Assembly: GCA_965230605.1 (NCBI GenBank)
Contig: CBDDLD010000005.1
Coordinates: forward strand, 16,607-80,606
DNA from: CBDDLD01 sp965230605
GTDB taxonomy: Bacteria; Bacteroidota; Bacteroidia; Flavobacteriales; Flavobacteriaceae
Direction of reading: 5' to 3'
DNA: 64,000 nucleotides
A program made the translations under genes and the position numbers. Positions within the stretch are counted from its first letter, which is position 1. Each line of letters begins with the position of its first letter. The notes beneath the pieces were generated by a model that was not told the DNA's origin, made no database searches, and worked only from the letters and a program-made list of their open reading frames with translations. Below are positions 33,240-45,000 of the stretch, piece after piece.

Positions 33240-33776
33240 CTAAATTATAGATTCTTTGAAAAAAGAATAATACTTTCTCTTATGTAAATGATTCTTTATT
33301 TTGCTTAAAACTTCTTTCTTCTTTGAATCAGTATATGAAACACCGATATACCCATATTTATCATATTCAAGTAGAATAGGTAATAACTCTAAGAAGGATT
33401 TAAAATTTGGTGCTATGGTATATTTTTTTTTAGGGAAAGAATCATATCGATCTACGATTAAGATTTCACTATTTAATTTATCTTCTGCTAGAAAGTAAGA
33501 ATCTAATCTTCCAAAATAGTTATACTTATCATCTGTCTCTAATTTGGGGATAAATGAAAAGCCAAAGCATTGGAACGTTTTAGAATTTACATTCACTACA
33601 AAGTTTTGTAAAAAATCATTACGTTCAATAAATTTATGTTTCATCTTCAAAGAAAACATTTCTTTAATAGCTAAAGCATCTTCATCTGAACAGTCTTCAA
33701 TATTATTTTTAATATCTAATGTAGTAGGTACTACATTAGATATTTTTCCAATAATAATTTCAAAAAAATCTTTCAT
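33240..33776 (-). CDS. Probable immunity protein for the RHS toxin
   Basis: 178 aa, acidic, cytosolic (no signal). It lies 8 bases after the stop of the RHS gene, where immunity genes of polymorphic toxins sit. Segment DRYDSFPKKKYTIAPNFKSF, then LELLPILL, resembles the C-terminal part of SUKH/SMI1-type immunity proteins (variable strand followed by SFxxFL). The family call is tentative; the position is the stronger evidence. The IS1 element sits 10 bases downstream. Confidence 0.6.
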   Translation of the reverse strand: MKDFFEIIIGKISNVVPTTLDIKNNIEDCSDEDALAIKEMFSLKMKHKFIERNDFLQNFVVNVNSKTFQCFGFSFIPKLETDDKYNYFGRLDSYFLAEDKLNSEILIVDRYDSFPKKKYTIAPNFKSFLELLPILLEYDKYGYIGVSYTDSKKKEVLSKIKNHLHKRKYYSFFKESII

Positions 33777-33784
33777 TTATATAT

Positions 33785-36700
33785 TTATTTTTCAACAGGC
33801 ATATCTATCATACCTGCAGGTACTGGTTCACTTTTTGTATCTGGGCTATAAAATATGATAGCATGAGATACCCGTTTACCTAAGAATTCACTAGCTTCTT
33901 TATCACTTGAATATACTTGTTCTGTAGTTTGAGATATACTTGGAGTAAATTGACCAGATGCAAAATCTCTTGCTTCTTCATATGTAGCATAAAAAATATG
34001 AGCTTTACCTGTATTATCACTATTATTGACATAGTCCATAAACGGTTTGAAACCTTGAGAAAAGGCAAATTGCAATAGCTGGGCATCAGTTTTTTCCATA
34101 AATGCATCTACAACAGCAGCAGCTCCAATGGGATCAACCATATCAACTGGACTCATTTGTCCATTTGCATAAAAAGCAAAAGTAAGACCAGACCCTACTA
34201 ACATTATCTTTTTACTAAACTTAGTAAGAAGACCAAATCTAAATTTATTTCCCTTATTAAAGGGATGTAATACTTTACTAAAAAATCGATGAGCTTTCTC
34301 TGGAATTGCTGTTGCAAAACGTCCTTGGTACTTATGATGATGAATTAATATGTCGCCAGCATATTCAGCATGTTTAGGGTTATGTTTTATCCAAACTTCA
34401 TCAACAACAGGTGGAGCACCATTTTTGATTTTTGCTTTATTTGCAGGGCTTAAAGTTTGAGGATAATTTTTTAAGACCTCATTCCAATATGCAACATAGT
34501 TTCTCCCTCCTCCAAATTTGGTATAAGAAGTTGTGGCAACCTTATTTCCATTTATTGTTTTTGCTGTAGAACCTAACCCTATATTATTCATATCCACGTC
34601 AAGTTTTGGATTATACAGAGCTTTTGCATTTATTGAAGTATGAATATCAACTTCGAGACCATCTAAATCAATAGCTGCAATAGGCATATTCCCAGCAAAT
34701 TGGTAAGGAGTATAGAAAGCGAAACCATCAGCTAATGGATCAACAGAAAGAAATTTAGCAATAGATGGATTATATAATCTAAAGCCATAATCTTGAATAA
34801 GTTGATTCCCCCACTCACGATCATTCTCTTTTCCGTTAAAACCATGTTTATAGGAACTTGGATTAAACGATCGACCAGGCATTGTCCACCCAAATGGATA
34901 ATAGTCCTGAGCAGACTGCACTTCAGCTTTATATCCTTGAGCTGTCGTTTGACCAAGTGCTGTTAAATAACCAAGTTTCAAATCACTAACAGTCACCAAA
35001 ACATTTTCTAAATGATTAGAAATTTCAAAGATCTTTTCTCCACGAGTTCCATTACTGCCTCTATCTTTTTCAAGGCTCTCGCCCAAAGATGCATTCATTG
35101 AACTAGGGTTAGTAAGAGGAGTATATTCATCTAAAGATACATTATGTTGATGAATTCCCAAACGACTAGAACCATAAATTGGAGTTTCTTCTAATTTTTT
35201 ACTAAACGTTCCTGCAATATTTTCTACTATATACGTACCCATAATATTTCCACTCGCATCTCTAATATAGAAAGTTGTTCTAATTGGGCTATTTGATGGG
35301 ATTTTAGGGGCTATTTCTTTACTTAATCTATGTCCATTAACATCATAAGTATAGGTAATATCATAATCATTATTACTAACAGTTGATACTTTGTCTTGAG
35401 AATTCCATTTAATAGTATTAGTTCCATCTGTTGTTAAATTACCAATTGGATCATAAGTATAATTCATTCCATCTACATCATTAATACCTATAGTAGTTGA
35501 CATAGGATCTGTTATAGAGATAAGTTGGTTCTTTAATTTTCCTACCCCATAATTATAACTTAATGCGTCAATATGAGTAGATGAACTAGTAGCTGTATTT
35601 AAAGTATGACGATCTAAACTTTTAATATTTCCATTAGCATCATAAGAATAAGCTGTTCTGTAGGCATTACTCAAACCACTTTTACTCCAACCGTTAGTAT
35701 ATGCATAAGATTCCGATTTTGTAATACGATGCAACGCATCATATTCATAGACCATTGCTTGTGTTGCTTTTGTCAACGGATTAATAGGCACTAAAGATGG
35801 AATATGGTTAATCATAAATGTAACATTACCATTAAATAATCCTTCTGTAATACCATTACCTGTGATATCAGAATTAAATATAGTAGTATTAGAATGAGCA
35901 AAAACACCTAAATCAATTCCTGTGTTAATTGTCTTGTAATCTTCTCTATGATACCCCAAATAGTAGGCTGCTTGATCATAGCCAAACCATTTATTATAAT
36001 TATGTGGTAGTCCAGTTCCTGGACCAGTAGCAATAAATCCATCTTGCCCTAAATCCCGTTTACTTGTAGTGTTATTAATTCCTTTTATCCATCCCTGAAT
36101 ATTATACATGTAATCTAGTCCTTGAACTTTATCTTCACCTAACTCTATGCGAGCCAATGGACCATGTGCATAATAAAAATATTTAGCATCTAAATCCCAA
36201 GCATATCCATTTTTACTAGTTTCAGTAAAAATTAAACGATTATCAGCATCATATTCATAACGATGAAAAAATTGGTCTTTAGTACCACTCATGAAGGCAA
36301 CTTCTTTTACATTGCCAGAAATGAGGTCATAATTATATTCAATTTCTGAAGCTCCCAAAATATTAATTTGATTATGTATTTTTTTAACATGACCATGAAC
36401 ATCATAACTATAATAGGTAGCAATATGATCATTATATGTTCGAGCTATCCGTCCTCTTAAATTATCTTGAATAATTGGACTAAAACTAGCATTTTCATAT
36501 TCTGTAATAATTCTTTCATGAACCGAAAGTATCGCTTCAGGAAAAGTTGTTCTATTTAAGTTCCAATCACTAATTACTGGATGCCCATCTAAACGTCCAA
36601 TTTCAATAACTCTTCCTTGTTTATCGTATTTTGTATAGGAATATTGATCGTTTAGAACTTGTCTAGCGTTTTGAGAAAAACGCAAACGGTTAGCATAGTC

Positions 36701-39700
36701 ATATTTAAGCTTTGTTAATCCTCCATCTGGTGATTCTTGTTCTACTATTTGTCCTACTGTATTATATTGGTAGGTAGTCGTCATTTCATAATCATGGTTA
36801 GGGTCAGTACCATCCCAAACACCAGCAATTGAGCCTATTGTTGTACCATCAAAATGATTATCAGGTAATGGAATTACCGCAGAAGGAGGTATAGTTTGTA
36901 TTAAATTACCAGCTTGGTCATAATAGTATAAGGTATAATGATGTTCTGTTGTTTTATATTCTGTAGTCATCGTTTCCCTAAATGCCATACAAGGATCTCC
37001 ATTTGTTAATTGAGCTAATTGATCTTCTAAATATTTGTCATAAGCTTCTGTTGCTTTACGTGTAAGTTCTGCGATTTGTTGTTCTTCGCATTGAACTTTT
37101 ACAGAATCAATATTGATTGCAACTTGATTTTTCTTAAGTACCCAAATACCTTCATTCCCCCAAGGGAAAGCTCCATCTATTGAGCTGAGGTTAATTTGAG
37201 CTTGAATAGTTAGTAGTGTTGCTGAGGAGCAATCAGGATTAATATCAGTACAATTTATATGTCCATAACCTATTGTATTATAAGGAGGAGGTAAACTAGG
37301 AACAGTACATGGTTGCAAAATAGTAACATCTACAGTATTTGTTAAGCAATTATAATTACTTATACTTTGTATCTCTAAGAAATTAAGGACATCTCCTGTT
37401 TGTTGATTTATTAGTTTAACACTAAAGCCACCACTACCTATATATACATCCATATTATCATCATTCCCCTGTGATTTTCTTAAATACACACCTGTGTAAT
37501 TACAATGGGTTAAAGTAGAGGTCGTTGTCATTGGAGAATTAAAAGCATAACCAACTAAAACACCCTGATCAATAGTTATAGAAGCATTAGTAGGGCAATT
37601 GGCGTTTATATCTGTATATTTTGTTGGAAAAATAGCATTGTTATTTAATTCATTAAAAAGACAACTTAAATAATCACAACGTTGGTGAGCTCCCGCTACA
37701 TGAATATTAGTATTCCACTCATAAACGTCCGTTTTATTCGCAAAAACAACATCAATATAAGGCGGTTGATTCGTTACTAAATCATAGCCACAATCGGTAT
37801 GTGTGGTCAAAATCGCTTGCGCCTGTGCTAAATCAGGATCCATTGGCGTAAGGTTTTCATCAAAAATATATCCCATAGGGTTATCAGTTCCAACAGCGCT
37901 ACATTCTCCTGTACAGAAAGCGACAAAGTGATTGATCAATTGTTGATATTGAGGATCTGTTTTATCCATATCTGGACATAATTGTCCAATCCAACGTTGT
38001 GCATTTCCTAAACAAATTGCGGCACAATTATCTTGATTCAAGGTATTTCCTAAAGCTTGGACATCTGCCAAATTAGATGGACTTCCTCCACCATTGTCAC
38101 TCATCCACTGTGCCGTTTCATCTCCATTAATAATCGGATCACAAGAACTTGCACCTGTATAAGGCGCACCATTAGGACACGAAGTAATTCCATCAATATA
38201 TGTTTGTTGTATTTTTGCTTTTTCAGCCGCATAAATTCCTCTAAACAATCTCCACTTATCTTCATTCGATAAAGGCGTAATATCTGGTGTATTAATGGTA
38301 TTATAAGGAGGTGCTAAGCTCGTATAATTGTTAGGATTATACTGTGCTGGGTCACCTAATATATTATTAATATAACAAATCACACTCGAACAACCGTTAC
38401 CACAGCCCATCACATTTACAGGCTGTGCTGCCGTGTTGTTGGTATACATTGTCGTACAATAATTGGACAAATTTGCATTCATTTGTGCATACAAACTGGG
38501 GTGAGCCGTGAATAATGGATCCATATCTATTATTTTCGTAAATTGCTCTGCCACTAAGTTTATTGGCGATTGCAAATTGGCACCAAAATCTATTGCCTCT
38601 GCCCATGTTTCTAAACCAGCCAATTCAAAATCAAATCGACGACCTTTTAAGGTATTTTCATCCAAACAATAACTTTCGTAAGCACAGTATTCTGGATGTC
38701 CCTGCAATATTTCAGGAACCTCTACAAAATGTTCTTGCCAATCATTTTGAATAAAATTGATAAACTGAGTTTGGTTGCTAAAAGTGTTTGTTATAACATT
38801 TCCATTGTTATCATAACTTTCTATCACTATTGGATTACTCGTATTATAAACATTTTGCCAAAATCCATTCTCTCCATACAAACAACCTTGTGCACCTGTT
38901 GATGGATCACTAGCAGGGGCAATTTGTTGTTTCATCAACTCTAGCTTCGCATCACATTCTCTTGTTAATCCAGTTTCTAAAGCTAAAATTTTGCGTAAGT
39001 CATCACAATCTGGATAAGTGCTTGTATTCAATAAGTAATATTGAACTAGATCAAAATAACGCTGATATTCTAGTGACCCTATTTCTCCATTGGCACCAAT
39101 TGGGTCTTCTGCTGCTGCAATTTCCTCAGCCAGTTTTAATCGAATATTATCATTACAATCATCACATTCATTAGGATCCCAATTAGCAGTGATATACTGC
39201 TCAATAAATGTTTGTTTATCTTCTAAAACATCATTATTTTCTAAATGAGTAATTAATTGATTCGGGTTAGGTTCTATTACTCTTAATACTTTTCTTAAAG
39301 TATAAGATCCTACATTGGATAATGTTGCCTCAAACTCAATGTCTACAGTCGGAATAGGCGTACAAGTATTCTGATGTAAACTATTATAGTCCACTACAAT
39401 TTCTCCATTGATTGACTGCACTGTTATTCCATTAAAAATAGGAGCAGAACCATTATTAGAAGGTGTTGGCAGTATTAAAGGAATTGTTATTCCATTCTCA
39501 TCTATTAAACTAATATTGACTTGGTATTGGCAACCAATACAAATAGAAGTGGTTACATGAGGCAAATACATAGCTCCTCCCTTTAATGTATAGGTAAATT
39601 TGTCTGTGCGAGGGGCTTCATCACAAAAAATAGAATGTGATAAGGTACTCAATTGCTCAGATTCATCAATGACATTCTTGCCAATAATTGAAGATTTAAT

Positions 39701-41398
39701 TGTATTAGTAGCATCCAACTCACTTTCTAAGGCATTCACATTTTCGGGGCTTTTTCCCGCCAATGCTGTGGCGATTGTTTGTCCTCCTTGATTTATATAG
39801 CTTACAGAAATTTGCCCATTAGCATCTACCACATAATTTTTACGATAATGTATTTCATCTCCTATGTTCTTACCAAATAGTCTTCTTAATTCAGCATGAG
39901 TGGGATTACTGTAAAAATATTTGGTTTCATGATCAGAACCTAGTTGATAAAAAGCACCTACTCCTGATTGACGTGCTATACGTCCTGTGGCATCATTTAA
40001 AAACTTTACTTGTGTTACAGGGAAATTTTCTGCGTCAGGAATATAGTTTCGATGAATATGATTGTCAAAAGGATTTTCAGAACTATAATACACATTACTC
40101 ACATGTTCCTTTCCTTGAGCATCTACTTTTATTAAAGGATCGGCATAACTTGTTTTATCAAAGTCTTTACGAGTATAATCAATTGCTCCTGTCGAAATTA
40201 AACCTCCTTCTGTTATAGTAGTAGCATCTGTTCCTGCACCAAATTCTAATGGGTTTTTTCCTGTTAGTTTTCTCACAGGTACAGGTAATATCGTTAAAGA
40301 TGGTCGCCCTTCAGTATCATAAACATTTTCATTGACAATCGTTAAATCATTACTACTTAGGTTTGTTAAGGTTTGTCTACCTTTCATTGCTTCATCAAAA
40401 TATTGAATAACTTGTTTGCTTTTTGCATTTTCAGCAAAATTTCGTTGTACTTGCCAAATTTCATCTGCTTCAAAACCTAGGAATAAACCTATAACAAGGC
40501 TGTTTGTGCTAGGATTAATACCTTGAACCCAAGTCCCATATTTTAAATGCTCATAATTCGATCCAACATTACGAATATATCGCCCTATAGGACGTACTCT
40601 TACATATACAATACCAGCGGGATAGAATAAATCGAATTGGTGAGAAGTAGATTTTGTTTCTATACTAACCGCTCTTTCAAAAACGGTTTCCAAATCCATT
40701 GAATTGAGTACTGATGCTTGAGTATTAAACTGTGTATCCCAAAATACCCATTCTAATTCATAATATTCAGCTCCTTCAACAGGCTGCCAAGCTACTTCTA
40801 CCTGATTATTGCTTGAGCTAACCAAGACCATCTCATTTTTTGTAATGGGATCTGTTTCATCTAAATAATCATACCGTTCTACCTTTAATTTTAATTCTAA
40901 ATGTATATCATGTGGCACATCTCCTGTAGGAGTAATTGAATTTACTCTCAGTTTTACATCACCAACAACCTGCTCATGAATTCCAATAGATTCATAAATT
41001 CCTTTTGTATTGTTATGTTCAATAAAAAGTATCCCTGATTTTGCAATAGATTGTCCAGCAACAGGATCGCTGTATAAGAGATCGTATTCAATTTCGTAAG
41101 ACCAAACATTACCTGCAATATCTGTTTTGGAATTTCTATTATAAACCAATGTTGGTATAGCAGTATAATTACGTACAAAATCAACTCCTACTCCAGACTG
41201 TGTATATAAAGGATCAATGACATTAATTACAGTAGAAGTCGTTAAATCTACTTTATTTACATGGTTAGTATAGGTAATATCCTTAGCATGCACATTAGAT
41301 GGTAAGCCAATGCATACTGCTAATAACAATACAAGAAATCGCATAGGAAGTATTAAGGTTTTCATATTTCTATTCTTTTTATTGGATGTCATGGTCAT
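33785..41398 (-). CDS. Giant RHS/YD-repeat protein with HNH-like nuclease toxin tip
   Basis: 2537 aa. An N-terminal signal sequence, then a long region of the Bacteroidota RHS N-terminal kind (ITYTNHVNKVDL, DFVRNYTAIP), and YD repeats (LKYDYANRL, YSYTKYDKQGRV, YEYDADNRL). The RHS-associated core YGFRLYNPSIAKFLSVDPLA lies at about residue 2210. The variable tip after it contains HNPKHAEYAG, then LIHHHKYQGRFATAIPEKAH (about 2350), an HNH/WHH-like nuclease pattern, and one hydrophobic segment. This is a polymorphic toxin layout: shell, core, cleavable tip. The start ATG overlaps the LolA-like stop (TAATG), so translation is coupled. ATG at 41365 is an alternative start. No T9SS sorting domain. 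Confidence 0.88.
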   Translation of the reverse strand: MTMTSNKKNRNMKTLILPMRFLVLLLAVCIGLPSNVHAKDITYTNHVNKVDLTTSTVINVIDPLYTQSGVGVDFVRNYTAIPTLVYNRNSKTDIAGNVWSYEIEYDLLYSDPVAGQSIAKSGILFIEHNNTKGIYESIGIHEQVVGDVKLRVNSITPTGDVPHDIHLELKLKVERYDYLDETDPITKNEMVLVSSSNNQVEVAWQPVEGAEYYELEWVFWDTQFNTQASVLNSMDLETVFERAVSIETKSTSHQFDLFYPAGIVYVRVRPIGRYIRNVGSNYEHLKYGTWVQGINPSTNSLVIGLFLGFEADEIWQVQRNFAENAKSKQVIQYFDEAMKGRQTLTNLSSNDLTIVNENVYDTEGRPSLTILPVPVRKLTGKNPLEFGAGTDATTITEGGLISTGAIDYTRKDFDKTSYADPLIKVDAQGKEHVSNVYYSSENPFDNHIHRNYIPDAENFPVTQVKFLNDATGRIARQSGVGAFYQLGSDHETKYFYSNPTHAELRRLFGKNIGDEIHYRKNYVVDANGQISVSYINQGGQTIATALAGKSPENVNALESELDATNTIKSSIIGKNVIDESEQLSTLSHSIFCDEAPRTDKFTYTLKGGAMYLPHVTTSICIGCQYQVNISLIDENGITIPLILPTPSNNGSAPIFNGITVQSINGEIVVDYNSLHQNTCTPIPTVDIEFEATLSNVGSYTLRKVLRVIEPNPNQLITHLENNDVLEDKQTFIEQYITANWDPNECDDCNDNIRLKLAEEIAAAEDPIGANGEIGSLEYQRYFDLVQYYLLNTSTYPDCDDLRKILALETGLTRECDAKLELMKQQIAPASDPSTGAQGCLYGENGFWQNVYNTSNPIVIESYDNNGNVITNTFSNQTQFINFIQNDWQEHFVEVPEILQGHPEYCAYESYCLDENTLKGRRFDFELAGLETWAEAIDFGANLQSPINLVAEQFTKIIDMDPLFTAHPSLYAQMNANLSNYCTTMYTNNTAAQPVNVMGCGNGCSSVICYINNILGDPAQYNPNNYTSLAPPYNTINTPDITPLSNEDKWRLFRGIYAAEKAKIQQTYIDGITSCPNGAPYTGASSCDPIINGDETAQWMSDNGGGSPSNLADVQALGNTLNQDNCAAICLGNAQRWIGQLCPDMDKTDPQYQQLINHFVAFCTGECSAVGTDNPMGYIFDENLTPMDPDLAQAQAILTTHTDCGYDLVTNQPPYIDVVFANKTDVYEWNTNIHVAGAHQRCDYLSCLFNELNNNAIFPTKYTDINANCPTNASITIDQGVLVGYAFNSPMTTTSTLTHCNYTGVYLRKSQGNDDNMDVYIGSGGFSVKLINQQTGDVLNFLEIQSISNYNCLTNTVDVTILQPCTVPSLPPPYNTIGYGHINCTDINPDCSSATLLTIQAQINLSSIDGAFPWGNEGIWVLKKNQVAINIDSVKVQCEEQQIAELTRKATEAYDKYLEDQLAQLTNGDPCMAFRETMTTEYKTTEHHYTLYYYDQAGNLIQTIPPSAVIPLPDNHFDGTTIGSIAGVWDGTDPNHDYEMTTTYQYNTVGQIVEQESPDGGLTKLKYDYANRLRFSQNARQVLNDQYSYTKYDKQGRVIEIGRLDGHPVISDWNLNRTTFPEAILSVHERIITEYENASFSPIIQDNLRGRIARTYNDHIATYYSYDVHGHVKKIHNQINILGASEIEYNYDLISGNVKEVAFMSGTKDQFFHRYEYDADNRLIFTETSKNGYAWDLDAKYFYYAHGPLARIELGEDKVQGLDYMYNIQGWIKGINNTTSKRDLGQDGFIATGPGTGLPHNYNKWFGYDQAAYYLGYHREDYKTINTGIDLGVFAHSNTTIFNSDITGNGITEGLFNGNVTFMINHIPSLVPINPLTKATQAMVYEYDALHRITKSESYAYTNGWSKSGLSNAYRTAYSYDANGNIKSLDRHTLNTATSSSTHIDALSYNYGVGKLKNQLISITDPMSTTIGINDVDGMNYTYDPIGNLTTDGTNTIKWNSQDKVSTVSNNDYDITYTYDVNGHRLSKEIAPKIPSNSPIRTTFYIRDASGNIMGTYIVENIAGTFSKKLEETPIYGSSRLGIHQHNVSLDEYTPLTNPSSMNASLGESLEKDRGSNGTRGEKIFEISNHLENVLVTVSDLKLGYLTALGQTTAQGYKAEVQSAQDYYPFGWTMPGRSFNPSSYKHGFNGKENDREWGNQLIQDYGFRLYNPSIAKFLSVDPLADGFAFYTPYQFAGNMPIAAIDLDGLEVDIHTSINAKALYNPKLDVDMNNIGLGSTAKTINGNKVATTSYTKFGGGRNYVAYWNEVLKNYPQTLSPANKAKIKNGAPPVVDEVWIKHNPKHAEYAGDILIHHHKYQGRFATAIPEKAHRFFSKVLHPFNKGNKFRFGLLTKFSKKIMLVGSGLTFAFYANGQMSPVDMVDPIGAAAVVDAFMEKTDAQLLQFAFSQGFKPFMDYVNNSDNTGKAHIFYATYEEARDFASGQFTPSISQTTEQVYSSDKEASEFLGKRVSHAIIFYSPDTKSEPVPAGMIDMPVEK

Positions 41399-42072
41399 TA
41401 TTTAGCACTACGAACAGCGTAGTCACTGTATTTTCCAATTCCTTTGAATTGAGTACCGATTTGGGTGATAAATTGTTTCTCAGAAAAAGTACTTGTCGTA
41501 AACGAAGGCTTTGTGTTAATCACCTTCATGTTTAACTCTGTATACACTTCTTTTTCTAATAATTTAGGGTTGTAATAATATCGAATTTTACGCATGAACC
41601 CAGTCTTAGGCTCAAATGCTATTTCGACTTTACTCATCTGTGTATTTTCGTTCTCTAGGATGTAATTCTTATATCCATTCGTAGCACCTTTGTAGTGAAC
41701 AGATGGATATTTTTTTAGAATATCTGCTGCAACTGGGATGTGTTGTTGAGCAATTTTTGCTGCTTTAGCTTCCGTCCAGTTATCGTATATAATTGTCTTG
41801 TTTTGATGATCGATCATCAAAATGTACTTTGTATTAATTAGCATGATGGCATCGTCTATTTCATAAAAATACAAGGCACCTTTTTTACGAATAATAGCCT
41901 TTTGTTCTTTTGTAACTATCTTATCTTGCCAAATACTATTTTCCATTTCTAAATACAAATCATCAACTCCATTATAGGCAGTTTGCATTTTAGTCATGTC
42001 TTCTTCAAAAGACTGACTCTGAGCCGGTGATAATAGAATAAAGAATCCTACTATTAATAATAATTTATTCAT
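41398..42072 (-). CDS. LolA-like periplasmic protein
   Basis: 224 aa. Signal peptide (LLLIVGFFILLSPAQSQS), then a single domain with the strand pattern of LolA/LolB lipoprotein carriers: ALYFYEIDDAIMLINTKYI, MIDHQNKTIIYDN, MSKVEIAFEPKTGFMRKIRY. LolA-like proteins ferry hydrophobic cargo across the periplasm. Placed between the two giant RHS proteins and coupled to the toxin gene, it may act as a dedicated carrier or chaperone. Fold assignment is moderate, role inferred. Confidence 0.6.
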   Translation of the reverse strand: MNKLLLIVGFFILLSPAQSQSFEEDMTKMQTAYNGVDDLYLEMENSIWQDKIVTKEQKAIIRKKGALYFYEIDDAIMLINTKYILMIDHQNKTIIYDNWTEAKAAKIAQQHIPVAADILKKYPSVHYKGATNGYKNYILENENTQMSKVEIAFEPKTGFMRKIRYYYNPKLLEKEVYTELNMKVINTKPSFTTSTFSEKQFITQIGTQFKGIGKYSDYAVRSAK

Positions 42073-42075
42073 AAT

Positions 42076-45000
42076 TTATTGATTATGGCGTTTTACATAA
42101 CTACGAGATTCTTGAATTGTTTTAATTCCTCGCTCTGTCTCTTTCTTTACTAAAATCAAACTACCATCATCATCATAGACATAGAACGTAGCATAGTTGT
42201 TATTGTCCAAGGTTGCTCTTAAACGGTAATTAACAGGGTCATATACATAAGACTCCATATTGCCATTTGCAGGATAAATTCGTATATCGTCAATATACAT
42301 TACTCTTGTGCCTGTATTATCCAAAAATGTTAAATCATTATTACCTATATAATTAAACGCTCCTTCTACTCGTTGCCAGCCATCAATAATTGCTCCCTTA
42401 GGTTTCATCAAAGTTCCACCCATCCTAATTTCTAACTCACCATTATCATAAGTATGTTTAATTTTAGATACACTACCAAAAGTAGATCCTACATTAATCC
42501 ACGCACTAAATATATAGTCTTTATTTAATTGTAAGTGTAATGTATTTTGAGGAAATGTGAGTCTTTGATTAACTCCCATCGTTAATTGTAAACTGTGTTT
42601 ACCTGTATGTGCCTTTGTTGTTGAAAATTGTGCTTTCCCAGAACTAGGCAAAATAGAATTTGTATTCGTCAAATCTTGTTCGTAGATTAATGTCGCATCT
42701 CCTGCCCACCAATTTGTACCTAAATTCACAGTATTAGGAATTTCTACCTCGTAAATAGTAAATTGATCTTTTGTTGTTTCATCTAATGTCGGAGCCAAGC
42801 CTGGTATTTGAAAATGATCTCCTAAATTTAAATTAACCTTATATTCTTGAATTAAAGAAGTTGCAGGGATTTCAATTTTAGTTACTCCATTTGTTAAATT
42901 TAAACTTATTTCAGATAAATTAATATTACTTAATTCATCATAGGGCTTATAAACTAAGATATATACTGTATTTCCACTAGATGATAATTTAGTTGGATAA
43001 CATAAACGATAATTTTCTTGTCGTTTTACTATCGAATTTGAACAATTTAAAAATGGTAGAAAATCTAAATTACCATTATTGTAATGTCCTGCAGCAGCCA
43101 CTGTTTGAATATTTCCTGTTGTTCCTGGTTCTTCAAAACTTTCATATCCTATTTCGTAATATTTTGTATTTACTCCATTAGCTACTATAAGGTTATCATT
43201 ATAACCATAAATTTCTACCTGATGGTTTCCTAATACATCTCTTGCTTCGATAGCTGTACCATCTAAGTTGTATTTAGTAACATTCCCTGTTCGAACCCAA
43301 TTTTGATTACAATATTCAAAAAACGGATTTTGCCAATTGAATAATGAAACATTATCTATAATTCCTGAATTTTTGATGTCTACATCTTTTAAACTTCCAT
43401 TTCCATTTGGGTGGTAAGTTCTAAAGTTTCGATTATTAATATAGTCATAAGTACTTTTTGGACGCCAAACGCCTTTTTCTCCCTTTGTATAAGGATTTTG
43501 CCAAGGATTTTTATTCAAACAATGATCATAATGTTCTAGGTTCCATTGATCTGAATAAGCACTTGCTGATGCTGATAAAACTTGATCTATTTCCTTATGC
43601 TTGACAGTTGTTGCATTGTTCTCCGCAATGATTGAGAGCGTATTTTGACTTCCAATTGCAGAACAACTAGAATTTTCTGCACTAATAACAGGGAGATCAA
43701 AAGTCCCTGATGAAGTATAAAAACGACACATAATAGCAGGAATAGGTCCAGTAAGGTCTATTTGTCCATATAAAATATCAATTTTTAAAATGTCTGCAGG
43801 ATTAAAGTTAGCATTAGGATGATCAACAACACTTTTATACCAACCTCCAGATGCCAGTATGTTGGTTCGTAAAAAAGGGGCACCAGATGACAATGTAGAA
43901 CCATAACGATAGGTCATATCTTCCATGAAAACAGGATAACCGCAAATAGAAGAAGATGAATGAACATCAGCTACAGCAACTCCTAAAAAACCTCCTGATA
44001 CTGGTACGTTAGCCCCTCCATTGTCAAATATTATAATTGCTTTGTTATAAGCTCTTACAGCTGCTTCAAATTCGGCATTTACTATATTATGGACAGGACC
44101 TGCACCAAAAGTTATAAAATCAGGATTACACGTTTTGGCTGCCCGCCCTTTCAACGGATTAGCACTATCGTCGTCTCCTTCATGATGAATCGTGCTATAT
44201 TGAGCAATCGTAGAGGATAACACATTTCGATTACCAGAACGTATGTTATGGAAGGTAATATCTGTATAACTGGATAGATTACCCTCCAAACTAAATAAAT
44301 CATCTCCCAAATAAATCGCTCTAGTTTTAGATTGATCTTTGCTTAAGATATATTCATCCCCAGCAATCAAATCATTACTAATTGCATTCGACACACCTTG
44401 CAAACGGTATTCCGTAGGACTTGCTGTTTGTAGATCTCCTTCAAACTTCATCCCCACATTATTTGCTGCCATTCCTAGTGTACTGTGTGCTAAATAAGCA
44501 GGTGTTTTGTAATTATAAATACCTCCTCCTAACTGATTATCCGTATAAGTTAACAAAGGCTGTCCTGTATATTTATCAAATACTTGATTAGTAGTGGTAA
44601 TGTGTGATTGCCCATCAAACGAATGTGTTTTTGTCATGATACCTCTTCGATTGATAATCTTATTCGTTACAGCCAATCGAGTTCTATTTCCATTCAAATT
44701 AAACTGAGGCCATGGGAAAGGCACTGGATAAATAAGCGTTACATCTATGTTCACGGCTACTCCTGTCGATGCAGAAATAGAGGTTGACTCTCTACCATCC
44801 ATTACAAAGTCATAATCTACTCCCACCAAACAAGGCTCTACTTTAGCATCCAAATTCCCTGCACTTACATCATTCGGATCGTCATCTATTAAAACATCAA
44901 CTTCATTATCCACCACTTTCACGGTCTTAAAACGACCTCGATCTTTAACATATTTCGTCTTCGTTTTATATTCATAAGACATTCCTGTTAAAGGCTCTTT

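Noticed and set aside
43921..43940. ACAGGATAAC word resembling the hairpin elements
   Set aside because: It is inside the 2380-aa coding sequence with no paired right half; chance match.
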